Assembly: GCF_917563925.1 (NCBI RefSeq)
Contig: NZ_CAKJTJ010000007.1
Coordinates: 1 to 64,000, forward strand
DNA: 64,000 nucleotides
DNA from: Sutcliffiella rhizosphaerae
Lineage (GTDB): Bacteria > Bacillota > Bacilli > Bacillales > Bacillaceae_I
Reading direction: 5' to 3'
A model generated the notes under the pieces. It worked only from the letters and a program-made list of their open reading frames with translations, made no database searches and was not told where the DNA came from. The number at the start of each line of letters is the position of its first letter. Positions within the stretch are counted from its first letter, which is position 1. Of the stretch, positions 25,021 to 34,280 are shown one piece after another. A program made the translations under genes and the position numbers.

Positions 25021-25774
25021 AGTAGATCAAGTAGGTATACGCTTCGGGGGTTTAAAAGCTGTTTCAGAAGTAGACTTAGAATTATTTCAGGGGGAGTTAG
25101 TTGGTCTAATTGGACCGAATGGTGCTGGCAAAACGACATTTTTTAATCTTTTGACAGGTGTATATGTTCCTACTGAAGGGACGATTGTACTGGAGGGAGA
25201 TAAGTTAAACGGATCCTCTCCCTACAAAATCACCCAGAAGGGTATTAGCCGTACCTTCCAAAATATTCGTTTGTTTAACGAATTATCTGTTCTTAACAAT
25301 GTAAAAGTAGCCTATCATTCATTAGCAAAGCATTCCATAATAAGTTCTATCTTGCGACTACCTTCCCATTTCTCAGAAGAAAAGCTCATGGAAGAGAAAG
25401 CAATTGAATTTTTGAGAATTTTCAATTTAGATAAAGTAATGCATGAGAAAGCGAAGAATCTTCCCTATGGACAACAGCGTCGATTAGAAATAGCTCGTGC
25501 TCTAGCCGCAAAACCGAAATTATTACTCTTAGATGAACCAGCTGCAGGAATGAACCATAAGGAAACAGAAGAATTGATGAATTTAATTGCCTTGATTCGT
25601 AAAAAATTCGACCTCACGATTTTGTTAATTGAACATGATATGCCTCTTGTAATGGGTGTTTGTGAGCGGATTTTTGTATTAGATCATGGAAAGCTAATTG
25701 CATCAGGAAACCCTGTAGAAATTAGGAACAATCCAAAAGTCATCGAAGCGTATCTCGGCGAGGAGGTTTCTTAA
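24995..25774 (+). CDS. livG: Branched-chain amino acid ABC transporter ATPase LivG
   Basis: The 259-aa ATPase has Walker A GPNGAGKTTFFN (about residue 40), Q loop in TFQNIRLF, signature LPYGQQRRLEIARAL, Walker B LLLLDEPAAGMN and the H loop LLIEHDM. The signature YGQQ and the long insertion after the Q loop are typical of LivG rather than LivF. RBS AAAGGAGGAG. Stop overlaps livF by one base. Confidence 0.96.
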   Translation: MTTNTPLLKVDQVGIRFGGLKAVSEVDLELFQGELVGLIGPNGAGKTTFFNLLTGVYVPTEGTIVLEGDKLNGSSPYKITQKGISRTFQNIRLFNELSVLNNVKVAYHSLAKHSIISSILRLPSHFSEEKLMEEKAIEFLRIFNLDKVMHEKAKNLPYGQQRRLEIARALAAKPKLLLLDEPAAGMNHKETEELMNLIALIRKKFDLTILLIEHDMPLVMGVCERIFVLDHGKLIASGNPVEIRNNPKVIEAYLGEEVS

Positions 25775-26487
25775 TGTTAAAAATTGATAACATAAATGTT
25801 TATTACGGCAATATTCACGCTCTTAAGGGAGTTTCTCTCGAGATAAATGAAGGAGAAATTGTTACTTTAATTGGAGCGAACGGCGCTGGGAAAAGTACTC
25901 TTTTAAAAACGATTTCTGGTTTACTTAAGCCTAAAGATGGGGAGATTCTATTTCAAGATCAATCCATTGGAGGTAAGGTTGCCCAAACGATTGTTAAACA
26001 AGGTATTTCTCATGTTCCAGAGGGACGGCGTGTTTTCGCAAATATGTCTGTTGAAGAGAATCTTGAGTTAGGTGCATATTTACGTAAGGATAAAAAAGGT
26101 ATTAAAGAAGATTTTGAAAAGGTTTATGATTTATTTCCCCGATTATTTGAGCGTCGCAAACAGCTTTCTGGTACTTTGTCCGGTGGAGAACAACAAATGT
26201 TGGCGATGGGACGAGCACTAATGGCACGACCAAAGGTATTGTTATTAGATGAGCCTTCTATGGGACTTGCACCGCTATTAGTTAAAACGATTTTTCGGAT
26301 TATAGAAGAAATCAATCAGTCAGAGTCAGGCACTACTATACTACTAATTGAACAAAACGCAAACATGGCGCTTTCAATCGCTGATCGTGCTTATGTCATT
26401 GAAACAGGAAAAATCGTTTTAGCTGGTACACCTGACGAGTTAAACGAGAGTGACCAAGTTAGATTGGCATATCTGGGTGGTTATTAA
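25774..26487 (+). CDS. livF: Branched-chain amino acid ABC transporter ATPase LivF
   Basis: The 237-aa ATPase has Walker A GANGAGKSTLLK, SHVPEGRRVFANMSVEENLE, the signature TLSGGEQQMLAMGRAL, Walker B VLLLDEPSMGLAP and LLIEQNANMAL, the classic LivF set. It pairs with LivG as the heterodimeric motor. It is the last gene of the operon, followed by a strong terminator. Confidence 0.96.
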   Translation: MLKIDNINVYYGNIHALKGVSLEINEGEIVTLIGANGAGKSTLLKTISGLLKPKDGEILFQDQSIGGKVAQTIVKQGISHVPEGRRVFANMSVEENLELGAYLRKDKKGIKEDFEKVYDLFPRLFERRKQLSGTLSGGEQQMLAMGRALMARPKVLLLDEPSMGLAPLLVKTIFRIIEEINQSESGTTILLIEQNANMALSIADRAYVIETGKIVLAGTPDELNESDQVRLAYLGGY

Positions 26488-26496
26488 AGTAAGTAA

Positions 26497-26536
26497 GAAA
26501 CAAGCTAAGTGTGAAGCCGCTTAGCTTGTTTTTTAT
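26497..26536 (+). terminator. liv operon terminator
   Basis: ACAAGCTAAG pairs with CTTAGCTTGT around a 10-base loop, followed by a T run. Confidence 0.88.
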
Positions 26537-26654
26537 TTTATTAACATTAATACACTTTTGTATAATAATGGATTCAGCAGCAATGATTTAGAGTCTCTCA
26601 TCATCTCTATTTTGGCAACCACTCTCCCTATTTTATGATGATTATAGAGACAAT

Positions 26655-26694
26655 AGGAAAGCCGCCCATTTTAAATTATTTTAAAGGACGGCCA
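26655..26694 (-). terminator. nagP terminator
   Basis: On the minus strand GGCCGTCCTTTAAAA pairs with TTTAAAATGGGCGGC (small mismatches), followed by TTTCCTATT. Confidence 0.65.
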
Positions 26695-26702
26695 ACGAAT
26701 AA

Positions 26703-28076
26703 CTATTTCTTCTTCAATTCATCTGACAGAAATTGTACATCTGTACCGACAATTACTTGCATGCTTGTCTTGCTTAGTTTGATAACCCCTTTAGCACCAA
26801 GTTGTTTGAGTCGGGATTCATCTACTATGGAAGAATCATTCACTTTTAGTCGAAGCCTTGTAACACAATTATCAATTTCGACTAGATTTTCTTTACCCCC
26901 TAGTGCGGCAAGATAACCATCCGCAAGTTCCGCATAATTACCTTTTGTCGCACTTTGCTCAAATTCCCCTGCTACCTCATCTTCACGACCTGGAGTTTTT
27001 AAATCCAGCTTTTTAATAAGGAAGTAGAAAATAACAAAATAGAGTCCACCGTATATTAAACCTACTCCTGCCAGTAAGACCGGTTTTTGGGCAATTCCAA
27101 AGTTTAATAGATAGTCGATGGCACCTGCAGAGAACCCGAAGCCATGATGAATATCAAGCAGATAAGCAACCGACATGGCTGTTCCGGTCAAGAATGCATG
27201 TATGACATAAAGAATAGGTGATAGGAACATAAATGCAAATTCAATTGGCTCCGTTATACCAGTCAAAAAGGAAGTGAAAGCTAATCCAAATAATGCACCA
27301 GTCATTGCTTTACGACGTTCTTTCTTTGCAGCAGCTATCATAGCAAGGGCAGCTCCAGGCAACCCAAACATCATAATAAAGAAGAAACCTGCCATAAAGA
27401 TACCTGCTGAAGGGTCTCCAGCGAGGAATCGCCAAAGATCTCCTTTAATGACCTCCCCAGCAGCATTGGTAAACTCTCCAAACTCAAACCACACAATGGT
27501 ATTGAGAATATGATGAAGTCCTAAAGGAATCAATAACCTATTTAAGAAACCAAAAATGCCAACTCCTGTAGCACCAGCACCAATAATCCATTCTCCAATT
27601 CCATCAATAAATGCTTGAACAGGTGGCCAGAGATAGCCAAATAAAAAGGCAAGGATTAACATAGCCAGTGAGGTGACAATTGGAACAAATCTCCTACCTC
27701 CAAAGAACCCAAGCCAGTCAGGAAGTTTTATATTATAGTATTTATTGTAAAGAAGACCTGCAACTATCCCTGAGATGATTCCACCAAGTACTCCCATATT
27801 GATAGATTCATTGATGGCAGCTGCTCCATTGGTTAGAACAAAATAACCTACTGCTCCAGCAAGAGCAGCCGCTCCACTGCCATCTTTTGAGAAACCAATA
27901 GCCACACCGATCGCAAATAACAAAGCAAGATTTCCAAATACTGCATTACCTGCTGCTGAGATAAATGGAATGTCTAGTAAGTCATCCTGTCCTAAACGAA
28001 GAAGCAACGCAGCTGCAGGCATTATCGCAATTGGAAGCATAAGCGACTTACCTATTTTCTGTAAAAACCCTAACAT
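26703..28076 (-). CDS. nagP: PTS transporter, N-acetylglucosamine-type EIICB (NagP)
   Basis: The 457-aa protein takes up and phosphorylates an amino sugar. The IIC domain fills residues 1-360 (FLQKIGKSLMLPIAIMPAAA at the start, FLTGITEPIEFAFMFLSP, LDIHHGFGFSAGAIDY). A C-terminal IIB domain carries the phospho-cysteine in DNCVTRLRLKV. The IICB order fits NagP (GlcNAc); B. subtilis MurP has IIB first. No IIA domain is present, so a separate IIA must serve it. It lies downstream of namZ with its own regulatory region. Confidence 0.88.
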   Translation of the reverse strand: MLGFLQKIGKSLMLPIAIMPAAALLLRLGQDDLLDIPFISAAGNAVFGNLALLFAIGVAIGFSKDGSGAAALAGAVGYFVLTNGAAAINESINMGVLGGIISGIVAGLLYNKYYNIKLPDWLGFFGGRRFVPIVTSLAMLILAFLFGYLWPPVQAFIDGIGEWIIGAGATGVGIFGFLNRLLIPLGLHHILNTIVWFEFGEFTNAAGEVIKGDLWRFLAGDPSAGIFMAGFFFIMMFGLPGAALAMIAAAKKERRKAMTGALFGLAFTSFLTGITEPIEFAFMFLSPILYVIHAFLTGTAMSVAYLLDIHHGFGFSAGAIDYLLNFGIAQKPVLLAGVGLIYGGLYFVIFYFLIKKLDLKTPGREDEVAGEFEQSATKGNYAELADGYLAALGGKENLVEIDNCVTRLRLKVNDSSIVDESRLKQLGAKGVIKLSKTSMQVIVGTDVQFLSDELKKK

Positions 28077-28112
28077 AAAAGCACCTCTTTTCTTTTAGAT
28101 TAATAATATTTA

Positions 28113-28126
28113 TGTAACCGTTTACA
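28113..28126. promoter_or_regulatory. CcpA cre site upstream of nagP
   Basis: TGTAACCGTTTACA matches the cre consensus TGWAANCGNTNWCA at all 14 positions and is almost fully palindromic. It lies 37 bases from the nagP start and suggests carbon catabolite control. Confidence 0.8.
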
Positions 28127-28142
28127 TAGTTAGTACATGCCT

Positions 28143-28158
28143 AGTGGTCCAGTTAACT
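28143..28158. promoter_or_regulatory. Possible NagR/DasR-type (dre-like) operator
   Basis: AGTGGTCCAGTTAACT matches 12 of 16 positions of AGTGGTCTAGACCACT, the palindrome bound by GntR-family amino-sugar regulators of the NagR/DasR group. The left half is perfect and the right half is degraded. No regulator gene is in the window. Confidence 0.35.
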
Positions 28159-28257
28159 ACTTTTTATTATTCTGTAAAATATCGCATATTCCTCTTTTTG
28201 GTAGTCTATATAAATACGGAAGGAACCTGAGGCATCTCCCTCAAGTTCCATCCTTTT

Positions 28258-29526
28258 CTATTTATAAATTAGGTATCCTCTGCGCACCTTTTGGAAATCG
28301 TTCAATTCCTTTTTCCATTGTTTCGCTAGCGTATCTACCGATTTACCTTCTTCCATTCCTTTTCTAATCCAACTGTTACCCATGAGATTATCGAAAAATG
28401 AGATGCCTGCACTGTTTTCAGCCCTGAAAGCAAAGTCTTCCGGATACATATCATGGATCGTCTTAACGATATGCAGCCCCGTTTCGATTGGCTCAAAGGA
28501 ATCCCTATCTGTAATATGGAGTTGAATACCATGTGATAGTGCTCCTGCATGCTTAGAAAATGTCGGCGTAAAGGAAGCTGCCCTAAATGTCACACCAGAA
28601 AGCTTCAAATTATTCAATGCTGTTGCGACATCGTCTGCATTCATAAATGGTGCACCAATCAGTTCGAATGGTTTAGTTGTTCCCCGTCCTTCTGAAACAT
28701 TGGTTCCTTCAATTAGTGCAGCTCCAGGATAGACTAGAGCTGTATCCAAGGTCGGCATATTGGGTGACGGCATGACAAATTCTAGTGGGGTGTCGTCATA
28801 ATACATATTACGCTTCCAGCCATTCATTTCTACAACGGTTAAATCTACACCTATTTCAAACTCATCATTAAATAGTTTTGCAAGCTCTCCAACCGTCATA
28901 CCATGCCTTAATGGAATAGCGTAGTTACCTACGAATGATGCGTATTTCATATCTAGAACTGGACCTTCTACCTTTAGGCCACCTAATGGATTTGGACGAT
29001 CTAATACGATAAATGGAATATTATTTTCTTGTGCAGCTTCCATCGCATAAGCCATTGTGTAGATATACGTATAGAAACGTGTTCCGACATCCTGGATATC
29101 AAATATAAGAACATCAATGTTCTCTAACATTTCTGGTGTCGGTTTTCTTGTGGGACCATAAAGACTATAGACAGGAAGACCGGTTTTTTCGTCTATATAA
29201 AAATCGACATATTGTCCAGCCTGTGCATCGCCACGCACTCCATGTTCTGGACCATACAAGGCAGTAAGTTCTGTATCTGGTTCATTGTATAGTGTATCAA
29301 CAATGCTGTTTAACCCTTGATCAACTCCAGTAGGGTTAGTGATCAGCCCGATACGTTTTCCTTTAATGAGATGCTTTTCTTTTTTTAATAGCACTTCCAC
29401 TCCTAACTCAAAATTCCCTTTTCCTTTGCCTTTCCCCTTCCCTTTTCCATTGTTATCTGCAAGAACTATGGAAAGCGAAGAAAGTACCAATACAGCAGTC
29501 AATATAGTTACTAGCCACTTTTTCAA
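28258..29526 (-). CDS. namZ: NamZ, exo-beta-N-acetylmuramidase (DUF1343, YbbC)
   Basis: The 422-aa secreted enzyme releases MurNAc from the non-reducing end of peptidoglycan fragments, the activity established for B. subtilis YbbC. Signal peptide to about residue 23, then an unusual Gly-Lys tract (residues 27-37), then the DUF1343 domain with GLITNPTGVD, ALYGPEHGVRG, DVLIFDIQDVGTRFYTYIYT, DRPNPLGG and PSPNMPT. It is the third gene of amiE-nagZ-namZ on the minus strand. A hairpin follows at 28222-28249. Confidence 0.93.
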   Translation of the reverse strand: MKKWLVTILTAVLVLSSLSIVLADNNGKGKGKGKGKGNFELGVEVLLKKEKHLIKGKRIGLITNPTGVDQGLNSIVDTLYNEPDTELTALYGPEHGVRGDAQAGQYVDFYIDEKTGLPVYSLYGPTRKPTPEMLENIDVLIFDIQDVGTRFYTYIYTMAYAMEAAQENNIPFIVLDRPNPLGGLKVEGPVLDMKYASFVGNYAIPLRHGMTVGELAKLFNDEFEIGVDLTVVEMNGWKRNMYYDDTPLEFVMPSPNMPTLDTALVYPGAALIEGTNVSEGRGTTKPFELIGAPFMNADDVATALNNLKLSGVTFRAASFTPTFSKHAGALSHGIQLHITDRDSFEPIETGLHIVKTIHDMYPEDFAFRAENSAGISFFDNLMGNSWIRKGMEEGKSVDTLAKQWKKELNDFQKVRRGYLIYK

Positions 29527-29587
29527 AAATTTCCCCTCCCCTATTTATGGTTAGTCTCTTAAAATGCAACATTTTACGACTAACCCT

Positions 29588-31678
29588 TTAATATGCTAAT
29601 CCATGACCATATTCGTAAAGTGTTCCTCCATCAAAACCAGGAATCGTAACTGGTAATTTTCCACTTGGATTATTTTCTCCAAAAATGGTCGCTGCTGTAG
29701 CTAAGAAACTCGCTGGTCTGAATCCATATTGAGCAATGTATGCATCCACTTCGTTATAAGCCATGATGTCATATGGATTACGGATACCAACTGCGATAAC
29801 CGGTGCTTCTGTTTCAGCAACGATTGTCTGGACCATTCGCATCTGTGCATTTTCAGGAGATCTGCCGGCAACATTAGCTGTGCTTGTACCCACAATAACA
29901 GCAGAGGCACCTCTTATTTGTTCCAATTGCGTACTTGTGAGGCGGAAATCTGCCGGCGCCTCTATAATATTCGCGTTCGGATGAATGGCTTGAACAGCAT
30001 TAGCTAGATCTTGAAGGTTGGTTCTACCTACTACGACTACATTTTCTTTCCTTTCAGAAGTTAAAGGAAGAACAGATTCGTTTTTCACCAGTGTAATAGA
30101 GCGTTCAGCTGCTTCTTTTTCAATTTGCTTATGCTCATCAGAGCCAACAACATTTAGTGCGTTTGCTACTTTTTCTTCAATTGGTACTGGAGTTTCTTCT
30201 TTAATAACACCACGTTTTATTTTTAACGTAAGGATTCTTTCCACAGAAGCTTCAATCCGCTCGATTGCCAGTTCATTATTATTTACAGCTTCTAGCAAGC
30301 CTTGTCTCACCTCACTTAGCCCGACAGGCATTAATACAATATCAGTTCCTGCTTGAACAGCACGTATCGCAGCATCTACAGGTCCGAAATGGTCTGCAAT
30401 TGCGGCCATGTTCATGGCATCCGTTGTAATAATTCCATCATAGCCCATCTCATCACGAATCAATTCAGTAAGTACTTTATAAGAAAGTGTTGCTGGAATC
30501 GCAATCTCTTCACCAGTTTTACGTGAAATTGCTTTAGTATCATCTATTTTTGGAAATGTTACATGAGCAGTCATAATAGCATCAATACCTGCCTCCATTC
30601 CTTTCTGGAAAGGATATAGCTCCACTTCTAACAAACGATCCTTCTCATGAGGAACTTCTGGTAATCCAAGATGCGAGTCTACTGCTGTATCACCATGACC
30701 TGGGAAATGTTTGGCTGTTGCTGCCACTCCAGTAGATTGTAATCCTTCTGTGTACGCCACTCCCATTTGTGCTACTAATTCTGGATTTTCCCCAAACGAG
30801 CGTACCCCAATAACGGGGTTATCTGGATTATTATTCACATCCATTACAGGAGCAAAATTCATATTAATCCCTAATGAATGTAGTTCTTCTCCAATCGCTT
30901 TTCCAACATTATGGGCTATTTCTGGTGATCTTGTTGCACCTAAAGCCATATTTCCCGGCATATCTGTCCCTGATTGTAGTCGAGTAACAATCCCACCCTC
31001 TTGATCAATGGTCATAAGCAGACCATATTTTTCAGCAGCTTCTTGATAATCTGCCACTAGTCTGGTCGTCTGTTCCGTCGTTACTACATTCTCACGGAAA
31101 AGAATAACTCCACCTAAATGATAATCTTTCACAAGCCTTTCAATTTCCGGTAACATTTCCGTTACATTTTGACCATTCCAGTTTCGGAAGTCTGGCATTA
31201 GCATTTGCCCAATCTTTTCTTCTAATGTCATATTTTGAATAGCATGACTGATTAATTCATAGCGCTTACCTTTTTCTTTTACAATGGAAGGAACAGAAGA
31301 AGGTTTTTTTCCTTTTTCTTTCTTATAATCAACGGCGATTCTATCCTTGAATGTTCCATCTGTCACAGTGATAAAACTTCTTCCATTTTGTCCGGTTAGT
31401 TCAACATTTCCATCCTTGTCCACCTTCGCAACATTCTTATTGGATGAAGTCCATTTAAGGTTTTCTTTTGTTAATGTGAAATGGCCTTCCTTGTAAACAC
31501 GCAGAGCTTTTAATTGAAAATTCATCCCAATATCTGTCACATCAACTTGTGGAAGGTTTTGATAAAGAACTAAATCCTTTACACCATTATTAGCTTGAGC
31601 AGTTTTCATTGGTATTCCTGAAATGATAACGGTCAGGATGAGAACGGATAAACAAAAAGCTTTCATTAGTCTGTTCAT
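29588..31678 (-). CDS. nagZ: NagZ, exo-beta-N-acetylglucosaminidase (GH3, YbbD)
   Basis: The secreted enzyme of 696 aa cleaves GlcNAc from GlcNAc-MurNAc fragments. Signal peptide (LMKAFCLSVLILTVIISGIP), then a Big2-like domain (WTSSNKNVAKVDKDGNVELT), the GH3 barrel with KHFPGHGDTAVDSHLGLPEV (His-Asp general acid dyad) and DGIITTDAMNM (Asp nucleophile), and a C-terminal GH3 domain with SITLVKNE. ATG 31678 is chosen for the signal peptide and GGGGAGAAG; an upstream in-frame start would overlap amiE. It acts with NamZ and AmiE in cell-wall turnover recovery. Confidence 0.93.
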   Translation of the reverse strand: MNRLMKAFCLSVLILTVIISGIPMKTAQANNGVKDLVLYQNLPQVDVTDIGMNFQLKALRVYKEGHFTLTKENLKWTSSNKNVAKVDKDGNVELTGQNGRSFITVTDGTFKDRIAVDYKKEKGKKPSSVPSIVKEKGKRYELISHAIQNMTLEEKIGQMLMPDFRNWNGQNVTEMLPEIERLVKDYHLGGVILFRENVVTTEQTTRLVADYQEAAEKYGLLMTIDQEGGIVTRLQSGTDMPGNMALGATRSPEIAHNVGKAIGEELHSLGINMNFAPVMDVNNNPDNPVIGVRSFGENPELVAQMGVAYTEGLQSTGVAATAKHFPGHGDTAVDSHLGLPEVPHEKDRLLEVELYPFQKGMEAGIDAIMTAHVTFPKIDDTKAISRKTGEEIAIPATLSYKVLTELIRDEMGYDGIITTDAMNMAAIADHFGPVDAAIRAVQAGTDIVLMPVGLSEVRQGLLEAVNNNELAIERIEASVERILTLKIKRGVIKEETPVPIEEKVANALNVVGSDEHKQIEKEAAERSITLVKNESVLPLTSERKENVVVVGRTNLQDLANAVQAIHPNANIIEAPADFRLTSTQLEQIRGASAVIVGTSTANVAGRSPENAQMRMVQTIVAETEAPVIAVGIRNPYDIMAYNEVDAYIAQYGFRPASFLATAATIFGENNPSGKLPVTIPGFDGGTLYEYGHGLAY

Positions 31679-31701
31679 TTTTTCTCTTCTCCCCTTTTCT
31701 A

Positions 31702-33393
31702 CTAATAATTTCTCAACACCCAATCTTCACTTTGAAAATCAACATTTAATTCTTTTCCAGTATTGGAAACAAGTTTTATATTATTCACATACCAGCCACG
31801 GCCGTTAACCGAGGCGTCTGTCTTATACAAGAAACGAATAAATTTAGTATCTGTTGGTACCTGTATGCCTTTCTCTTTCCACTCTTCTTCGGAGCCGGTT
31901 ACATTAAGGGCATTGGTCCAATTAATGCCATCGGTTGACAGTTGAACTAAGCCGAAATCAGACTGATTTTCAATATGATGCCATGTATCAAATGTTAGGG
32001 TTGCATGTTGGCGAAGATTTATTTCTGCCGTAAGTGCTCTCTCTAAATGATCACCATAACCAGAGAACCAGGCTTGCTCTTTCTTATTAATTTTTACTGG
32101 GATAGAATCTGCTACTAATCTGGCAAATGGCCTTCTTACCACATTGGTTGTAACAGTTGTTCTGGAAGGATGCACTCTGTTCGTTAACAAAATAGCTACT
32201 GTATCATTTTCTTGATTAACGACAATGGAAGTACCTGTATATCCAGTATGCCCAAGTGAACTTTCATTTGATAAGGCATCCATAAACCAGCCTTGATTCA
32301 GCTCCCATCCAAGTCCGTGATCATTCCCAGGAAATTGTGGAATTTTGTTTTCAGTTAATTCCTTAACTGTTTCTTGATTAAGTATCTGTTTTCCACCATA
32401 TCGGCCATCTTTTATGAACATATGGGCAAGTTTGGCAAGGTCTTCTGCAGTTGAGAATACTCCTGCATGTCCGGCAATTCCGTCCAACGACCAGGCATTT
32501 TCGTCATGGACTTCTCCCCATACTAGTCCTCTCCCAATTGCAGGCTGGTATTCAGTAGCTGCAATACGATGTTTTAAAGCGGAAGGAGGATTATACATCG
32601 TATCTTTCATTCCTAATGGCTTTGTTAGATGTTCCTTAATAAACTCATCGAGTCGTTTTCCCGATAATCTTTCAATAAGGGTACCAAGTGTAATCATGTT
32701 TAGATCGCTGTATGTATAAGTGGTACCTGGTTGATTAGCGAGAGGATATTGGAGTACTATCTGTATTCTCTCTTCTCTATTGCTATCTTGTGTATAAAGG
32801 GGGATCCATGAAGTAAAACCCGAAGTATGTGTCATTAGCTGTTCTATCGTTACCCCCTCTTTACCGTTAGCTGCAAACTCAGGCAGATGGTGTGCTACTG
32901 GGTCGTCTAACTCAAATTTACCTTGTTCATAGAGAATCATCGCTGCGGTTGTGGTAAATATTTTACTAATGGATGCGAGATCAAATATGGTGTCTTTTTT
33001 CATCTCTACTGGAGTGTCTGTTTCTGTAAACTGGTCATCTGTGTATCGATATGCAAATCCGTATGCATCATGCTTGACGATATGACCGCTTCTTGCAACG
33101 AAAGCAACAGCACCAGGCATTACCCTATCGGCAATCATTCCTTCCATCAATGGATCAATTCTATCAAGCGTTTCTTGAACCATCCCTGCACCTCTTGCTG
33201 AGCCAGGATGTAAGACTGGGGAGGATGGAGCTGGGTTGTTCCAAGTGAAAACAGGATGAACGTTTGCACTGGGGTTATTAGAAGCCATTGATGAATTAGA
33301 AGGTTTAGCTCCTTCTTGAGCGAAAATAGGAGCATGAATAATGGTGGTACCTAATAAGGCTGCCAACGTAATGGAAACTGTTTTCTTTTTCAT
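31702..33393 (-). CDS. amiE: AmiE-like serine hydrolase (YbbE, beta-lactamase family) with C-terminal extension
   Basis: The 563-aa secreted protein has a signal peptide (cleavage near IFA-QE) and a beta-lactamase/serine hydrolase domain: Ser141-Ile-Ser-Lys144, YSDLN and the HTGYTGTS box. B. subtilis AmiE (YbbE) removes the peptide stem from muropeptides, making the NagZ/NamZ substrates. At about 440 aa the family ends; here residues 430-563 add a beta-rich domain (ATLTFDTWHHIENQSDFGLV, LSTDG) that resembles a carbohydrate-binding or immune-inhibitor-A-like module. First gene of the operon; nagZ starts 24 bases after its stop. Confidence 0.85.
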   Translation of the reverse strand: MKKKTVSITLAALLGTTIIHAPIFAQEGAKPSNSSMASNNPSANVHPVFTWNNPAPSSPVLHPGSARGAGMVQETLDRIDPLMEGMIADRVMPGAVAFVARSGHIVKHDAYGFAYRYTDDQFTETDTPVEMKKDTIFDLASISKIFTTTAAMILYEQGKFELDDPVAHHLPEFAANGKEGVTIEQLMTHTSGFTSWIPLYTQDSNREERIQIVLQYPLANQPGTTYTYSDLNMITLGTLIERLSGKRLDEFIKEHLTKPLGMKDTMYNPPSALKHRIAATEYQPAIGRGLVWGEVHDENAWSLDGIAGHAGVFSTAEDLAKLAHMFIKDGRYGGKQILNQETVKELTENKIPQFPGNDHGLGWELNQGWFMDALSNESSLGHTGYTGTSIVVNQENDTVAILLTNRVHPSRTTVTTNVVRRPFARLVADSIPVKINKKEQAWFSGYGDHLERALTAEINLRQHATLTFDTWHHIENQSDFGLVQLSTDGINWTNALNVTGSEEEWKEKGIQVPTDTKFIRFLYKTDASVNGRGWYVNNIKLVSNTGKELNVDFQSEDWVLRNY

Positions 33394-33472
33394 ATTTCCT
33401 CCTTTATTTTTGCTAATAGAATAGTATGACTGTTTAATGATGTGCTCGTGTCTCGTTGAATAGGCGTCCTAA

Positions 33473-33710
33473 CTTCAGCGCCTAGCCCCTCGAGGTCATA
33501 AGCCAATTCGTCAAGAAGGTAAAGGGCAACCTTCTCACCGCCTCGTCTTATGCTTGTCGGGGCTGAACGAGGCGCTTCCGCTTTTCTTTTTGTCTAGCTT
33601 CAGCGCCTAGCCCCTCGAGGTCATAAGCCGATTCGTCAAGAAGGTAAAGGGCAACCTTCTCGACGCCTCGTCTTATGCTTGTCGGGGCTGAACGAGGCGC
33701 TTCCGCTTTT
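33473..33710 (-). repeat. Two tandem copies of a 125-bp intergenic repeat
   Basis: Copies begin at 33473 and 33598, exactly 125 bases apart, and differ at only a few positions. Each contains inverted segments (GCGCC with GGCGC, AGCCCC with GGGGCT, CATAAG with CTTATG, AAGGT with ACCTT), so it can fold as a long imperfect hairpin. The same family occurs at 50383 in the opposite orientation. Similar repeats are scattered between genes of many Bacillaceae. No coding potential is apparent. Confidence 0.85.
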
Positions 33711-33977
33711 CTATGAAAAGGCTTTCAAACTATAAGTCTAGTTTATGAGTTTAAACGTATAGATGTCTATACCACATAAGTCCTGATAAGGTAGTATTTA
33801 ATCAAATCTAACTGTGACATTTTTACTATTTTGAATTTTCAACCAATTATAACTAAATTGATTTTTCTTCTTATTTTCATGTAAGAGCTACAAAGGTATC
33901 CATGTTGGTTTCTACTTGGTGGTTCAGTAATCCCTATTACAGTTGTCCATATAAATCAATCAATAAATCTATTAAAA

Positions 33978-34002
33978 AAGAACTGGATTTCTCCAGTTCT
34001 AC
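33978..34002. repeat. 25-bp direct repeat, left copy (terminator hairpin)
   Basis: Identical to 34281-34305. It contains a hairpin (GAACTGG...CCAGTTC) which on the minus strand runs into TTTTTT, so this copy retains the full intrinsic terminator. Confidence 0.9.
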
Positions 34003-34280
34003 AGTGTATAGACAAAGGTACATTTTTATTTAAATCCATGCAATTCTCTTGTTGATCGTAGTGGAAGACGCGCAGACACCTCGAAAATGTTGATACATTT
34101 TCTTCGTGCGATGAATGGCTGCCGAAGCCTTCCTTGTCCTGCGGGAGGAAGGGACATGGGAAACCCCACAGGGCGCAGCCCGAGGAGGTTCCCGGACCGC
34201 CCGCGGAAAGCGAAGCGTCTGAAACGAAAATCAACAGTCAAATGCAAATTTAAAAATAATTTGGGTTTGTCAACAGTCTG
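34003..34280. mobile_element. MITE-like 278-bp insertion between duplicated terminators
   Basis: The segment is more G/C-rich in its centre and carries a repeat core common in Bacillaceae intergenic regions (GTTGATCGTAGTGGAAG ... GAACGAAAATCAACA). Its outer about 35 bases form imperfect inverted repeats (AGTGTATAGACAAA versus AGACTGTTGACAAA, then a shared TTTAAAT). It is bounded by a 25-bp perfect direct repeat. A 60-base stretch (about 34078-34138) seems inserted within the core. Several overlapping frames here are not believable genes. Confidence 0.6.

Noticed and set aside
33473-33710. CRISPR-like array
   Set aside because: Only two tandem copies with no short repeats and unique spacers; these are 125-bp intergenic repeats. 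No cas genes are present in the window.
33714-33727. TGAAAAGGCTTTCA as a cre upstream of amiE
   Set aside because: It lacks the central CG that defines cre sites and lies over 300 bp from amiE behind the repeats.
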